The notes beneath the pieces were generated by a model that saw only the letters and a list, made by a program, of their open reading frames with translations, made no database searches and had not been told where the DNA came from. Both the position numbers and the translations under genes were made by a program. From Panaeolus papilionaceus (Eukaryota > Basidiomycota > Agaricomycetes > Agaricales), in the NCBI GenBank assembly GCA_015501605.1, contig JADNRZ010000002.1, forward strand, positions 2,108,001 through 2,172,000: a stretch of 64,000 nt of DNA. Reading direction: 5' to 3'. Of this stretch, positions 46,863 to 59,422 are shown in pieces. Within the stretch, counting starts at the first letter, position 1, and each line of letters begins with the position of its first letter.

Positions 46863-49800
46863 ATGGCGTTAACGCGTCTTTCTCGTATTGGACTAATCAA
46901 GGTCATTATTCCAACACTGACAATTGTCTTTCAACCAATACATTCGCGTCAAATTACAAGTTCTATTTGTACCTTTGAAAGCAAGGACGTTGAAACTGGG
47001 GTAAAGCCTCGGCGTAAGAAGTCAAAGGTCAAGTTTTGTGACCTTCCAAGCCCTACCTCTGAACCGCTTCCAGAATGGAATGGTTACGTGAGCGAAGTAA
47101 AAACAGGTATGGGCAGCAATCCCTCTATTAGCCCTCGCATTATTTAAGTCGACTCAGATGTCAAGTCTTTACCAACGAAACCAACAAGAAAACGAATGCA
47201 GAAACAAGACTTAAACCCCAAAAAAGGTGCAGGCCTACGATAAGCGATGTATGCATGTGTGCTAATACTTTTTGCTTTAACTAGATACTGTTGATCTCCA
47301 GGCACCTGAGATAAACGTAAAGGCTACAAAGTCTAGTATTCTAGCCCAAGAGATCCTCAGCAACCTTGAACGTTTTCCTCGTTGTATCCTATTAACGAGA
47401 GTGGGCCAATTTTACGAAGTGAGCTCATCATTGCAGTTAGACACGTGTTTTAACCTCACTTGCTAGTCTTATTTCGATCAAGCCAGTGAAGTAGCCTCAC
47501 TTCTGAACATTAAGCTAACAAGTAGAAAATGGGGCGGGAAAAGGGTCGCAATGTGCGGCTTTCCTCTCATACACCTCGACCGACATTTAAAGACGCTCAT
47601 TGATCAGAACAAGAAATTTGTTGCCATGTGCGAAGAATTTCCAACGTATGACAACCATGGAGGAAAAGAATTCGAACGACGGGTCACCAGAATTATCACA
47701 CCAGGAACCCTCATTGACGAATCATTTTTGAACCCGATGGACAACAATTTCTTGCTAGCTATTGCGGTCCCCAGTACCCCATGCAAGGGGCCCTCATCCT
47801 CTGGTGTCGGTTTAGCTTGGATTGATGTTTCCACCGGCGAGCTTTTCTCCAAAAAATGCCCTTTGGATGCACTGGCGGATGAATTGGCTCGACTTTCTCC
47901 TCGGGAAGTCGTGTTGCATCCCTCTATTACCAACGACCCGTCCCATCCTGTCACAGTTGCCCTCAAAGACCATGACGTCTTGATCTCATATGCTGGCGAT
48001 TATTTACACTTAAACTCTGGACCTGGCCCCATATCGGATTTGTTACAACACCAGCGAAGGCTTCTCCTCGAGCCCCGGTCAGATGCAGACGGTGCCATGG
48101 AATCCTCGGCTATCCAGCTCCTGACTCGATATCTCAATGAAACCTTGCTAGAGCATATGCCACGGCTAGCTCAACCACTTCATGAAGCTACCCAAGATTG
48201 TATGCAGATTGATTCACAGACAATTCAGGGTTTGGAGATCCGTGAAAACCTTTATGAACGAGGTACAAAGGGATCACTATTTAGTGTTGTCAAACGTACA
48301 ATTACCAATAGTGGGACAAGGCTGCTCGCTCGATGGCTTTGTAAGTTTAATTTTATTGTGCGTCGTTGCTAGCTCATTCATAAACAGGTGCACCTTCAAC
48401 ATCCATTGAGGAAATTGAAAGACGACATACATTGGTGTCCTTCTTTCAAAACAGGCCTCATCTATGCTCTGATATTATCGAGATTCTCAAGAAGGTCGAT
48501 GATGTAACCCGGTTATGCCAATCATTCTTGATGGGACGGGCAACTTTCACTGATCTTCTCTGCCTCGAAAGTTCAATACAACTTTGGAATGAACTCCAGG
48601 AAAGATCCAAGCACGAAATGGCCATGGAGTCGCTGGAACAGTCTGCTAATTCCGATGCCCTCGAATGGGACAAGTTCCAGGGATTACTTGGACAATTTCA
48701 CGAGCTCCACGATCTGCTTGGATTAATCGTTTCTGCCATACCTGACACCGAGCCTGCTGAGGCTGTCCAATCTGTTGGGGATTCAACATTGGAGCCTCCT
48801 GCTCTTGATGATAGCATCCAAGAAAACAAGACATGGTCCATAAACCCTCAGTCAGTCGCTTTTGCATCTGATCTGTCCTCGAGGTCACTGATTTCAAATA
48901 GATTCTCGCCGAAATTATTAGCAATCCACAAAGCACTCCAGGCACTATGCCAAGAAAAACAGATTCTTGAAGAGACACTGCAGAAAACACTCAGTAAGCA
49001 AATTGACCGACCATTTACAATAAAGCAGACGCGGATTATTGACCATCCAAATACAGAGGCGCCATCCCTATCGCTTCGTAGCGCTCCTAACCAGGGTTAT
49101 TGTGTTCATGTTTCGAGAGCAAAACGAGACAAAGCCCTCTTGGACCAAAACCCCGACTTTGTGACAACTGGGGAGACCCTTTCAACAAAAACCTACGTTT
49201 ACAGAGTAAGACTTAGCTCAGCTTGATTTGATTGTCGCAAATTACATATCATTTTGCAGCCCTGGACAGAACTTGGTTTAAAGATCTCATCAAACACCCT
49301 CGCCCTGTCCTTGGCGGAGAAAGAAGTGTTCGAATCTATCCGAATTACGGTGCATTTAAACATTAAATAGCCATATCCGAGATACTGACTCACCCTTTAC
49401 AGGTCACAGAGCACATAGATAGTCTCAGAGAAAACTCTCACATCATCGATGAGCTAGACGTTCTCTTGTCGTTCGCGAAACTGGCCACCGAGATGAATTT
49501 CGTCCGACCTGAGATGACCAGCGAGTATGACTTACTCTTACTCTCCAACCCTCTCATCAGGCTAATCTATAATAAAGCCTCTCCTTTCATATCGTCAATG
49601 GCAGGCATCCTGTCGTTGAAATGGGACTTCTATCCAATAATCGACAATTCACACCCAATTCCACTGAGATGACAACCTGTTCGCACTTGCACATTATCAC
49701 TGGCCCAAATATGGCTGGGAAGTCTACATTTTTGAGGCAAAACGCTTTGATATCTATCTTGGCACAGGTTGGGTCATTCGTCCCAGCCGATTACGCCCGT

Positions 49801-50412
49801 ATTGGCATTGTCGACAAGGTGTTCTCTAGAATTGGCGCCCGTGATGATCTATATAGAGACTGCAGTACATTCATGGTCGAGATGTTGGAAACAGGTCACA
49901 TTTTAAAGCAGGCAACGGAGAGAAGCTTGGTGCGTTCTTATCTGTTCAAGACAGCTACACACTTCGTAATCATCATCTGTAGGTTATCATGGACGAAGTT
50001 GGTCGTGGAACGACCGTCAGAGATGGCATCGCAATTGCATTCGGCACTTTGCATCACCTGGCCACCGTCAATAAAAGTCGATGCCTGTTTGCAACTCATT
50101 TCCACGAACTGGCTGAGCTTGTCGGAAATATAGGCGATATCCAAGGGAGTGGGTTGTTTAGTGCTGTTCGCTTTCATTGCAGCAATGTGTCTGATTTATC
50201 AGTTCGTCCTGAATATCCCCCTTCGTCGACTGAATCAAACTCACGTGTAATATCAGGACGATCGCTACACGTATTCTTATCGCCTAAAACCAGGAATCAA
50301 CCACGATAGTCATGGTCTAAAGGTGGCACGGTTGGCCGGGCTCCCACTGACTACTATCACCGTTGCTGAGCAGGTACTTGCTCGACTTGAAGGACGCCAA
50401 TTTCTATCATAG
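46863..50412 (+). CDS. MSH1: Mitochondrial DNA mismatch-repair MutS homologue
   Basis: MutS-family ATPase maintaining mitochondrial DNA. The start [20 protein letters not shown] is basic and hydrophobic without acidic residues, fitting a mitochondrial presequence. The mismatch-recognition domain contains [29 protein letters not shown] and [20 protein letters not shown] (GxFYE-type motif present as GQFYE). The connector and lever domains follow, then [16 protein letters not shown], Walker [35 protein letters not shown], Walker [16 protein letters not shown] and the [10 protein letters not shown] switch; it ends [11 protein letters not shown]. Ten or so exons, all in frame; an intron near 49527-49585 is needed to reach NGRHP. 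Its stop is 66 bp from the aconitase stop. Confidence 0.92.
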
Positions 50413-50478
50413 AACATTAGATACCGCGATTAGATGTCTACATTTCATTATTTACAGGTATATATCGATGTACATAGT

Positions 50479-53400
50479 TTAATTCATGGTAGACCTGATA
50501 TGGTTCAAAGCAGAACCAGCCTTGAGCCAGTTGAGTTGATCAGCCGACATCGTGTGCTTGGTTTGCACCTCGAAGGTTTCTCCGTTAGGCTTCGTGACCT
50601 TGATTTTGATGACAGCATCGGGTTTTCCAGCAAAGACATCAGCTAGGCCAATGGTTTCCACGAGATCGCCTGAGCCAATTCGGGAATAATCCTCCTTTTT
50701 AGCAAACCAAAGGGGAAGAACTCCTTGTTTCTATAAGATGCTCAGCAAAGAATCGTTGTCGAAGTATTGAAAAAGTGCAAACCTTGAGGTTTGTTTCATG
50801 GATGCGAGCGAAGGAACGAGCCAATATCATCGCACAGCCTACGAAATTTCAACTAATGGACTAACCAAAATTCCAGGGGTCCTTACCATAAAATCGAGGC
50901 TGGAGAGCAGCATGTTCTCTGGCGCTTCCCTCTCCGTAATTGTCATCGACAATGAGGGTCCAAGGTTCGTCCCTAGCTTTGAAGCGTTTCGCGACTTCTG
51001 GAATGGTACCGCTGGTGCTAGTTTGCGTATCATATGCAACGTTCATTTCACCACCTTCGTCGTTGATGGCCTAAATAGTGAGTACGAAGTCAGTCAACAT
51101 AGTTTGATCTTTAAGATAAGGACCTGTTTACTGTGATGACTAAAAACCACGACCATGTCAGAGCTCAGTGTGCATAAAAATGCATATTACGACGTACGCA
51201 AATTCTCAGATATGTTGGTCAGATGTCCTTTGTACTTAAGCCAGGGACCCTGTGCAGCAATCTTGTAAGTAAATGCGACATCTGTGGAATGAAATTGACG
51301 AACGGCAGCAGATATATGGTCAGTCGTGCACTTGCCACGCACGCGCAGCAAGACCTTCAATGGAGGAAGCTCCAGGCCTCTGGGATTGGAAGGAGTGAAG
51401 TGAGTGCCGAAGGGTTCCAAGATTTCCAAGCGCTGAGAATCCTTTTTGATAACGACTTCAACCTCAGGCTGCGGCTTGGGCATGGGGGTAGGGTAATATG
51501 AAAGGTTGCCAGGGGTAAATCCTTCTGTTGGGAGCTCTTGACCTTGCGGTGGGGAGAACTTGAAAAGCTCTCCATTGGGCAGTGTCAATGCATCGGTCTG
51601 AGGGTTGAATGACAATTTGCCAGAAAACGCCATGGCAGTTACAATCGTAGGGGAGGCCAGAAAATTCATGGTTTGGTTATTTCCATCATTTCTAGACTCG
51701 AAATTACGGTTAAAGCTAGTCAAGATCGCTGGAAAATATCAGTTAATATCTGAGGAGTGCATTGAGGGAGAATAAATACAATTCTCTTCGCCTTTTTTGT
51801 CGTCACGTTTCCACTAAATGAGGTTAATAACAGCACTCTGTACGATGAAAGGAATACACACCTGGCCAATGCAGGGACCGCACGCGTTCGCCAGAACCAG
51901 AGCACCGACACCTTGCAAAGAGGAAGTAACACCATCACGCTCCATTGTGGCCCGGATTTGTTCTGAACCAGGGGTGCACAAGAAAGGAACCTTTGGTAGC
52001 GTCTGAGCACCATCGTACGTGTAAGAGTAAAGGTAATATTACCTTGGTTTGAAGGCCTGCAGCTTTCGCTTGTCTAGCCAGGTCCGCAACGCGCGTCTAG
52101 TACCAATTGTCATCCTCGAGCGGAAGATACAGATATTAATCATACGCACCATATCCTCGTAAGAACTATTCGTGCAGGATCCGATCAAAGCAGCAGAAAC
52201 TTCGTCTTTCCAGCCCTTCTCCTTAACCAGATCGGCAAATTTGGATAGAGGAGTGGCTAGATCAGGGGTGAAAGGTCCATTGACAGTGGGTTCAAGCTCG
52301 GACAGGTTCTGTTCGAAAATGAATTTATGAAATTCGGGTATAAAGGGGTCCACTTACAACTTCGATGACATTATCGTATTCTGCGCCCTTGTCTGCATTC
52401 AAGAAACCTTTGAAAGCAGCTTCATCTGCAGCTGCTGCTACAGCGGAGCGACCAGTAGCTTTGAGGTAGGTCCTCATGTTGGCTGAATATGGGAACGTCG
52501 ACGTTGTGGCACCAACCTCGGCTCCCATATTTGCAATTGTGGCAAGACCTTTCAAAGGTTTAATAAGGACATGAATAACTGAGCAACCTAATAATTACCG
52601 GTACAAGACTGATTCTCGACTCCTGGGCCAAAGTATTCCAGGATGCTACCGGTTCCTCCCTGTAGAAGGTTACATATTCCGTCACAAGCTTTACTATTAT
52701 GGCGTACGTACTCGCACTGTCAGTTTACCAGCCAGATGGAGAATCAAATCCTTAGTCGTGGCCCATCCATTGAGCTCGCCAGTCAAATGAACACCTACAA
52801 CAATTCTTTAACTCGAGCGAATAGGGAGGCCCTGGAGAAATACTAACCGATAACATTAGGGGCCTTGAGTTCCCAAGGTGTACCCGTCATAGCATCGACT
52901 GCGTCAGCACCACCTACTCCAATAGCCAGCATCCCAAGTCCGCCCGCATTGGGTGTATGGGAGTCTGTTCCGAGCCTGAAACATTTGATCAGTATGTGTA
53001 TAGAGTGGTAATGTGATGGGGGGAATGAACCCCAACGCACATTAGCATACCAGGAGCTGCGTAATTTTCCAACACTATCTGGTGAATAATCCCTGAACCT
53101 GGTCCCCAGAATTCTATTCCATATTTCTTAGCGGCGCTTTGCAAAAAATCGAAGACTTCTTGATTGGAAACAATAGAGCGCTATAAGCATGTCCGGTCAA
53201 CGTTCTTCATTACTAGGAGGCTTGTCACGAACCTTAAGATCAGAAGTTGCGCCATCGACTGCTTGGATAAGATGGTCGCAATGGATACTGGTCGGGACAG
53301 CACACTGGGCAAGACCTGCGCTCATAAATTGAAGGCTAGAGAAAGTAAGCTAACTAGCATAATACCTTTCTCGAACACTCACAGAGCCATTCTAAGACAG

Positions 53401-53738
53401 GAATGTCAATGATAGGATTTCTGCTACAACATTGGACTGAACACCTACTGAGCGGAAGCATCCTGCATGGCAACTCTCTCTGGCTGTAATTGAAGATACG
53501 TCTCTCCTCTGACTTTTCCACCTGTCGAAAAGGATACTTCTGGGTTGATAACATGACTGTACAAGACCTTTTCGGCGAGGGTCAATGGCCTATTGAGGAT
53601 CTTTCGAACCCTATCGAGCTTCTGAAGTAAGAGGGAGTATGGGGGAGTAACGGAAGTGCAATCCTTTTCAACTTGTGATGCGTGTGTCGCCAGTGAACGA
53701 CGAAGCACGGACGTGCCTCGACTTATTCGCGGCAACAT
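50479..53738 (-). CDS. Mitochondrial aconitase family enzyme (possibly the second, Aco2-type)
   Basis: Fe-S hydro-lyase interconverting citrate and isocitrate, or acting on homoaconitate in lysine synthesis if Aco2-type. The ATG at 53738 starts a presequence ([20 protein letters not shown]). Hallmarks: [75 protein letters not shown], the cluster cysteines in [11 protein letters not shown] and [38 protein letters not shown], and [18 protein letters not shown] with the catalytic-loop Ser-Arg. It ends [14 protein letters not shown]. About twelve exons. The N-terminal [15 protein letters not shown] segment and MQDASAQMALLQF differ from what I recall of the main TCA enzyme, hence the Aco2 suggestion; not decisive. 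Confidence 0.93.
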
Positions 53739-53993
53739 TGTGGTGAAGGTCAAAGTCGCGACTTGAGGAATAGTTGCGAATTAAAATTTGAGCTTAAGAC
53801 TCAATACACATTTGATTGCCCTTCAAGGTAATTCCAAGTTTAGCCGATCGGACACTCAACCGAATCAATGTGTGAATGATCGGACAATTACATTCGGGGT
53901 CCTTGGCCATTTTCTTGTAATCCTAGTTATCAAACTTTAAGCACATATTTTCATCTTATAAAATACAGGAGAACAAGCTTTCTAGCTATATCT
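53739..53993. other. Intergenic between aconitase start and beta-glucosidase stop
   Basis: 255 bp in tandem arrangement; the aconitase promoter must lie here. No clear TATA-like element. Confidence 0.45.
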
Positions 53994-56900
53994 TTAATTG
54001 GAGATAGTGCCTGTAAGTCGAATATTACGGCTGCTAGCACCAACCTGGATGCCAATCGAGCCGCTTGGGATCTGCCAGCGCTGGCGAGCAGTATCCCAGA
54101 TCGAAAGATCAAAGCGGGAAAGTTGCATCGTAACCGTCTTGGTCTGTCCTGGCGTCAGATATATGCTATCAAATCCTTTCAAGCTCTTCGGTGGAGAGTT
54201 CGATGATGCCGGGAGAGAAATATACAATTGGGGGATCTAGACATTCAGGTGAGATGCTTTTCTGGAGGTCTGAAAGTCAGGGGAGTGCATACCTCATGTC
54301 CAGCAACTGAACCGCTATTCGTGAGCGAGAAGGTCACAGTAATGACTTTCGTATGCAGCCTGGTAGCAAACATATTAGATACTTGATTGCAGTGAGCTGT
54401 TGGGAGAACTACCATGGGTCGAGTGACGATCCTGGACCTGAAGGTGCGGTGCCAGTGCCAATCGATCCGCTGATTGACAAGCTAGCATAACCGAATGTAG
54501 TGTATGAGAGTCCAAAGCCAAACTCAAAGCGTGGAGTAATGTTGTTCTTATCAAAGTGCCTGTAATCGACAAATAGCCCATCATTGTAAGGGATTTGAGT
54601 GATCTGGCCATTGGAGTTGTAGATCACTTGAGCGCCGTAATCTGAAGCCGACTTTCCAATTGTGAAAGGCAGGCGACCGCTTGGAAAATGACAAATTTGC
54701 ATGAGATAAAATAAAAAAGCACGACTACGTTTGAAAACCTACCTTGGGTTATAATCTCCGTAGAGAACGTCAGCCAAAGCATTTCCAGCTTCTTGTCCGG
54801 GTAGGCCACTCCACACCTAAGTCCAGATGAGACCTGTCAACAGTACGGAAAGGGGAGAAACGTGGGTACGCACGACAGCGGTAACTGTTGGGACGGAGTG
54901 GTCAGATATTGTTACTCGCTGCTCAAGAAGTGGACATACTATTCGGATGATTGATCCATGGCTCCATGATGATAGACCCAACGCTGTTGACAATCACAAC
55001 GGTTCTTGAATTAACACTTGCAACCCTGGCCACAAGTGCATCCTTTTCACGGCAATCAATATCCTGACGTCCATTTACTATAAATTATTACTTACCCCGT
55101 TGTGCCATGCGAGGAGGTTGTTACGATCGCCATTGTGACCTGCTTAATTGTCAGATATAGTGACACGGTGCTTAAGAACGACCCGTGCCTTCGACAGTGA
55201 GATACCCCTCGCCAGAGTTTGCTGTTGTATGACTTGTCAATAGTGTTCGTAGTAATGGCGGGAAAGTTACCTGTGATGAACACGAGAGCAACATCTTTAC
55301 CGGCTGCAACACTAGCAGCAGTGTTCAGGTTGGAATCGCTAAGGGTAGACGAAACCGTAGTTCCCTGTTGACGAGCACGGGCGGCTATCGCTTGCAATGG
55401 CTGTGGTGCGATCAGCACGATGTATCATTAAGTAGCGCCCAGACCTACGTCAATCAAATAGGGGAAGTTGGCCGTCCCGCTTCCCCATCCTGATGGCGAT
55501 GAGAACAACGCTAGCATGGCTATAAAAAGGCATTGACTTACCCATAGCCAGAACTCCGTCGGTACCAGCTCGATCTTCATATCTGCGTGACAGTCAGAAG
55601 TGCAACACAGCAGCTACCACGCGAGTAAATTACCCATTGGGACCCTTCGAACCCGGTCCAGCACCGTTTCCAATAACCCCAAGGGACCTTGGGGACTTAA
55701 GGGGAAGCGTGTTCCCAGTGTTTTTCAGAAGGACAGTCGATGCTGCACCAATGGTGCGAATCAGGCTGTCGAGGTTTGATTAACACAGATAATTAGCCTT
55801 GTAAACCATCCCTTACTTCTTGTGGTCACCCTGCACATTAACGTGCTTATTGAAGCCGTCATTAACGTTCCACGAGTCAAAGTTTGTGGCTGGGTAGCCA
55901 CTATCTTGCCCAAGAAGGTACCACGCAGCCAAGATGCGGGTAGCAACATTCTGATGCCAGTTAGTACTGGTGTCGCTATAAAATAGGAAAGCACAACTTA
56001 CATCAATACGTGCCTGGGACACACTTCCAGACTGGATAGCGTTGTATAGCGAATCTCCAAAGTAGGTTGTACCTGGTTGGTGTAATCAATGGACAGCTGA
56101 TGTACGGTTGACTGATCATTAAGGCACCTGATCCCAAGGTTTTGTCACCTGAAAATATGTTTTAGTCTTCGAATCATTATACGGAACATTGCTATATACC
56201 TGGCATGGTCATCTGCGGAAAGAGATAGAAAAGTTGAATAGAGTGTGATGCATTACAGAAAATGTTGGCATACGTCCAATCCTTTATTCACGGACTCCGT
56301 AGAGTGCTGAGAGAAACCATCAGCGAACCCCGTTTAAGTTTTAAATCGTGTCAGAATAGGACTTACAGTCGCCCACCAATCTATATAAGGTCACGATCGC
56401 ATGGTCTTTAATACCGAGCAGAATAGTAAGCAACAAGTATATCCCTCGTACCTGACATCACAACTTCAAGGGTGATCAGTCTACTTCCAAGTTCTGATAT
56501 ACAAATTACTCACAGCCGGCAAAACCGAACTCGCCCTTGAGGAGGCCATTAAGCACCTTGTCGTTCTCGCATGCGTAGGTTCCGTTGACTGAAATGTTGA
56601 TGTTACCATTGAAAGGTACCAAGCCTTCTTTAAATCTTACATACTTTGATCTGTAATAAATTTAATAAGCTGAAGTTCGCTCCAGGGATTATGGAAAACA
56701 ACTCACTATAGCTGCACATGACTGAGGCCACATCTGCCTGAATACTTCGAAGGAACTAAAGAGGGTTGAGCTGAGGTACTGAGGTCCAAAGTAGAAAGAT
56801 TTACCGGAAGGGCGTAGATCTCGTGCTCCTAGAGCTTCTGTAAGCGCAGCACCATGAGAACACATTTAAAAACGCACAGTCCTGCACAATTATTAGCTTG

Positions 56901-58343
56901 TTTGCTTGTAAAAAGACGTAACCCGTAAATTGTGCGTACCTGTCATCAACATTAGAGGAGCTGGTCTCCCTAAAGTGTTCTTGTTCGTTGTTAATGTAAT
57001 GCTTTGCATTCGCTGTGTAGATACGGTCATTTCGAGTAACTTGAGATCAGGTAGCATTGGCTTACCCTGAACACCTGTGGATTGGATACCCATAATGGTT
57101 TCGTAAGCGGCTTCTCCGGATTGATATGGGTCGGCGCCAAATCTAGGGTTGTTGGTGAAATATGGGCTGACAGAAAAACGATGCTCACCCTTCCCAGTTA
57201 CGACCAGCAGCAGGAGCACGGTGGATATTCCTAAGAGACGATACATCAGATTTGCGGGCTGAATACGAAAAAGCAATAACAAACATGGCGGGTCCTAGAG
57301 TGATATGAACACCCTTTCCGCGGAATTCTTCGCCTAAAGCGACTCCACGCTGCCTAATCAACGTGCGGTTCCATGTCGCTGCAGCATTGATTCCTCTATA
57401 GTGTTGTCAGAGACAATGCTGAAGCAATGATGATGGTTGCTTACGCTGGGAAGGCAGAAACCAAGTCCGCGAAACGAATACCCAGCGGACTATCTGAGGT
57501 TAATGTCGTCAAAAGGGTTGATCGACGAACGCATGATAATATAAACACCTTGCAAGCAAAGTCCCGGGAAGTTGATGGAGGAAATGGCAGGAATGTTACC
57601 GAGACAGTGGCCTAATTGGCATTAGAGACACGTCCGCAACCAATTCATGTAAATTCACCTTTCTGCCAGCCAAGGCCTTGTGATGTTCTTTAATAACGAC
57701 AAGGTGAACGAATGAGTTGGCTCTCCTTACCAGTTGCGAGATTAACTTTGTCCCTGAGTGTGAGCTTGGACAAAGCGGCTTGGGCCTAGTGTGGACAACA
57801 AGAACGATATCGGTCGGTCAATGAACAATTCTTTTCAATATGCAAACCTTGGCTAACCTTGGTGTAAGCAGCCTTCCATTTAGACGAGTAATATGCTGCA
57901 CAAAAGACAGGGCGTTAGGAGCTGTCTACATCCTGCATTAAACAGAAAGACACTGACAAGGGATGCCGCTCGGTGAGCTAGTGGGCGAGGTGGTGGACGA
58001 ACTGGTTGGTGTACCAGCAGAAGAAGTCGAAGACGTTGAGGTCGTAGTAGGTCCACTCGAGCCCGGTAGACATTGTGAATAATCTGCCGAACGTTGGTCA
58101 AAGAGTGCATAAAAATTTGGGCTGCTGTATATACATACAATCATTCAACTTAGTACAGGTGGATCCAGAGACACAGGTTGTTCCTCCGCCCCTGTTACAA
58201 AATATTTAACACGCAAAATGTCTGAGGGGAAAGTATCTGCACCATCCAATTCCGCCGCACTGGGCATACAAAGGCTGCTGGGCTAGAACCTGTTGGCTGG
58301 CCACAACCACCAAAAGAATGCTTGATAGCAAGGACTTGACCAT
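53994..58343 (-). CDS. Secreted GH3 beta-glucosidase with N-terminal CBM1
   Basis: Extracellular enzyme splitting cellobiose and short glucans. The ATG at 58343 gives a signal peptide ([20 protein letters not shown]), then CBM1 ([38 protein letters not shown]), a Ser/Thr/Pro linker and the GH3 core: [97 protein letters not shown]. The nucleophile motif GFVMSDWWATH is assembled from exons of 12 and 14 nt, with the Asp codon split G|AT; further exons of 33, 13 and 21 nt follow. Domain 2 has [44 protein letters not shown]; a fibronectin III-like end closes with [13 protein letters not shown]. More than 20 exons. The layout matches the cellulose-binding beta-glucosidase known from Phanerochaete. 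Confidence 0.93.
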
Positions 58344-58389
58344 CGTTAGAAATCTTCAGACAGTACCTCTAGATTTACATGCTCAGGCG

Positions 58390-58399
58390 CTTTTATAAT
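58390..58399 (-). promoter_or_regulatory. TATA-like box of the beta-glucosidase
   Basis: Reads ATTATAAAAG on the minus strand, 47-56 bp before the ATG. Confidence 0.45.
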
Positions 58400-59422
58400 A
58401 ATTTGCCAGCTCAGCGAATAAACTTCGGCGCATGGTGCAAGGCGAAGAAGCAAAGAAGGCTCTTTGCGACGTGGTTCACCCATCTGACCTTGCGTACAAC
58501 GAATGCGGAGAAACAGCGGATGGACGCTCTGCTGGTGGTAGCGCCGAGCGTATCTTGACTCTCGATGTAAGACAATACCATGTTTCCATGGAATGAGTGT
58601 TTACCGAGTCACGCCAGCAGAGTTATGGGAGGACGTCCAGAGAAACGCTCCAGAAGCATTGAAAGATCCCGATAACTGATTATGGCAGTCCAAGAAAATG
58701 AAGTCTTAGTAGCGAAGCCCTTGTAATCAGTCGGTAAATGATTTGCCCAGATTAAGGAGAGTAGACACGATAAATGGCAACTTGCGACACTTGGTTCATC
58801 CATTTCATCCGAAGAAAGTCAAGTCGCCATATGTTCCCGACGATCGTGCTAGTCATAAAACGTGGGAACGTTAGGAAAGTACAACACTCAAAAAGTTTGA
58901 GAGCTCATATGAAAGAATGTCTTTCATGGATAAAAAGGCCCGTCATCCATTGGCATTCGCGCGTGCAACGGCAATAGAATCATATAGAGTCCCTGGCACT
59001 GTGAACCCCTATAGTTATTCTCCATCGGACATTTCTAGCTGAATTGGCACCTAGTATTTGGACAACTTTATCCATGACACACCCGCACGACAATCCCTCC
59101 CGGTGATACTCGATTTACCCATTAAAGTCATAAGCGAATCAGCTTGATGTATACAGGACTTGCGATAGCGTAGCGCCCATTCACGACCCTCATAGACACC
59201 CCGTGTGGTACAGCAAGCGAACACCTTGGAAGCTTCACAAACACGGCTGAGAAAAGGGCTAGTAACATTATTCGCTAAATGATTAAACGGATCTAAGTAG
59301 AATGAAGAAATAAGCCAGCGCACGGTCGTTACCAAGCGCACAACGCCGTTTGAGGGGACCAAATCTCCTGTGTGACAGTATGATACAAAAGGAGGAATAT
59401 AGCCTATAAATCACCTGGCCGT
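58400..59422. other. Intergenic, upstream of the beta-glucosidase
   Basis: About 1 kb between the beta-glucosidase promoter and the stop of the Osh3-like gene. Open frames of 60-103 codons occur on both strands but carry no recognisable domain. It is the probable regulatory region of the secreted enzyme. Confidence 0.5.
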
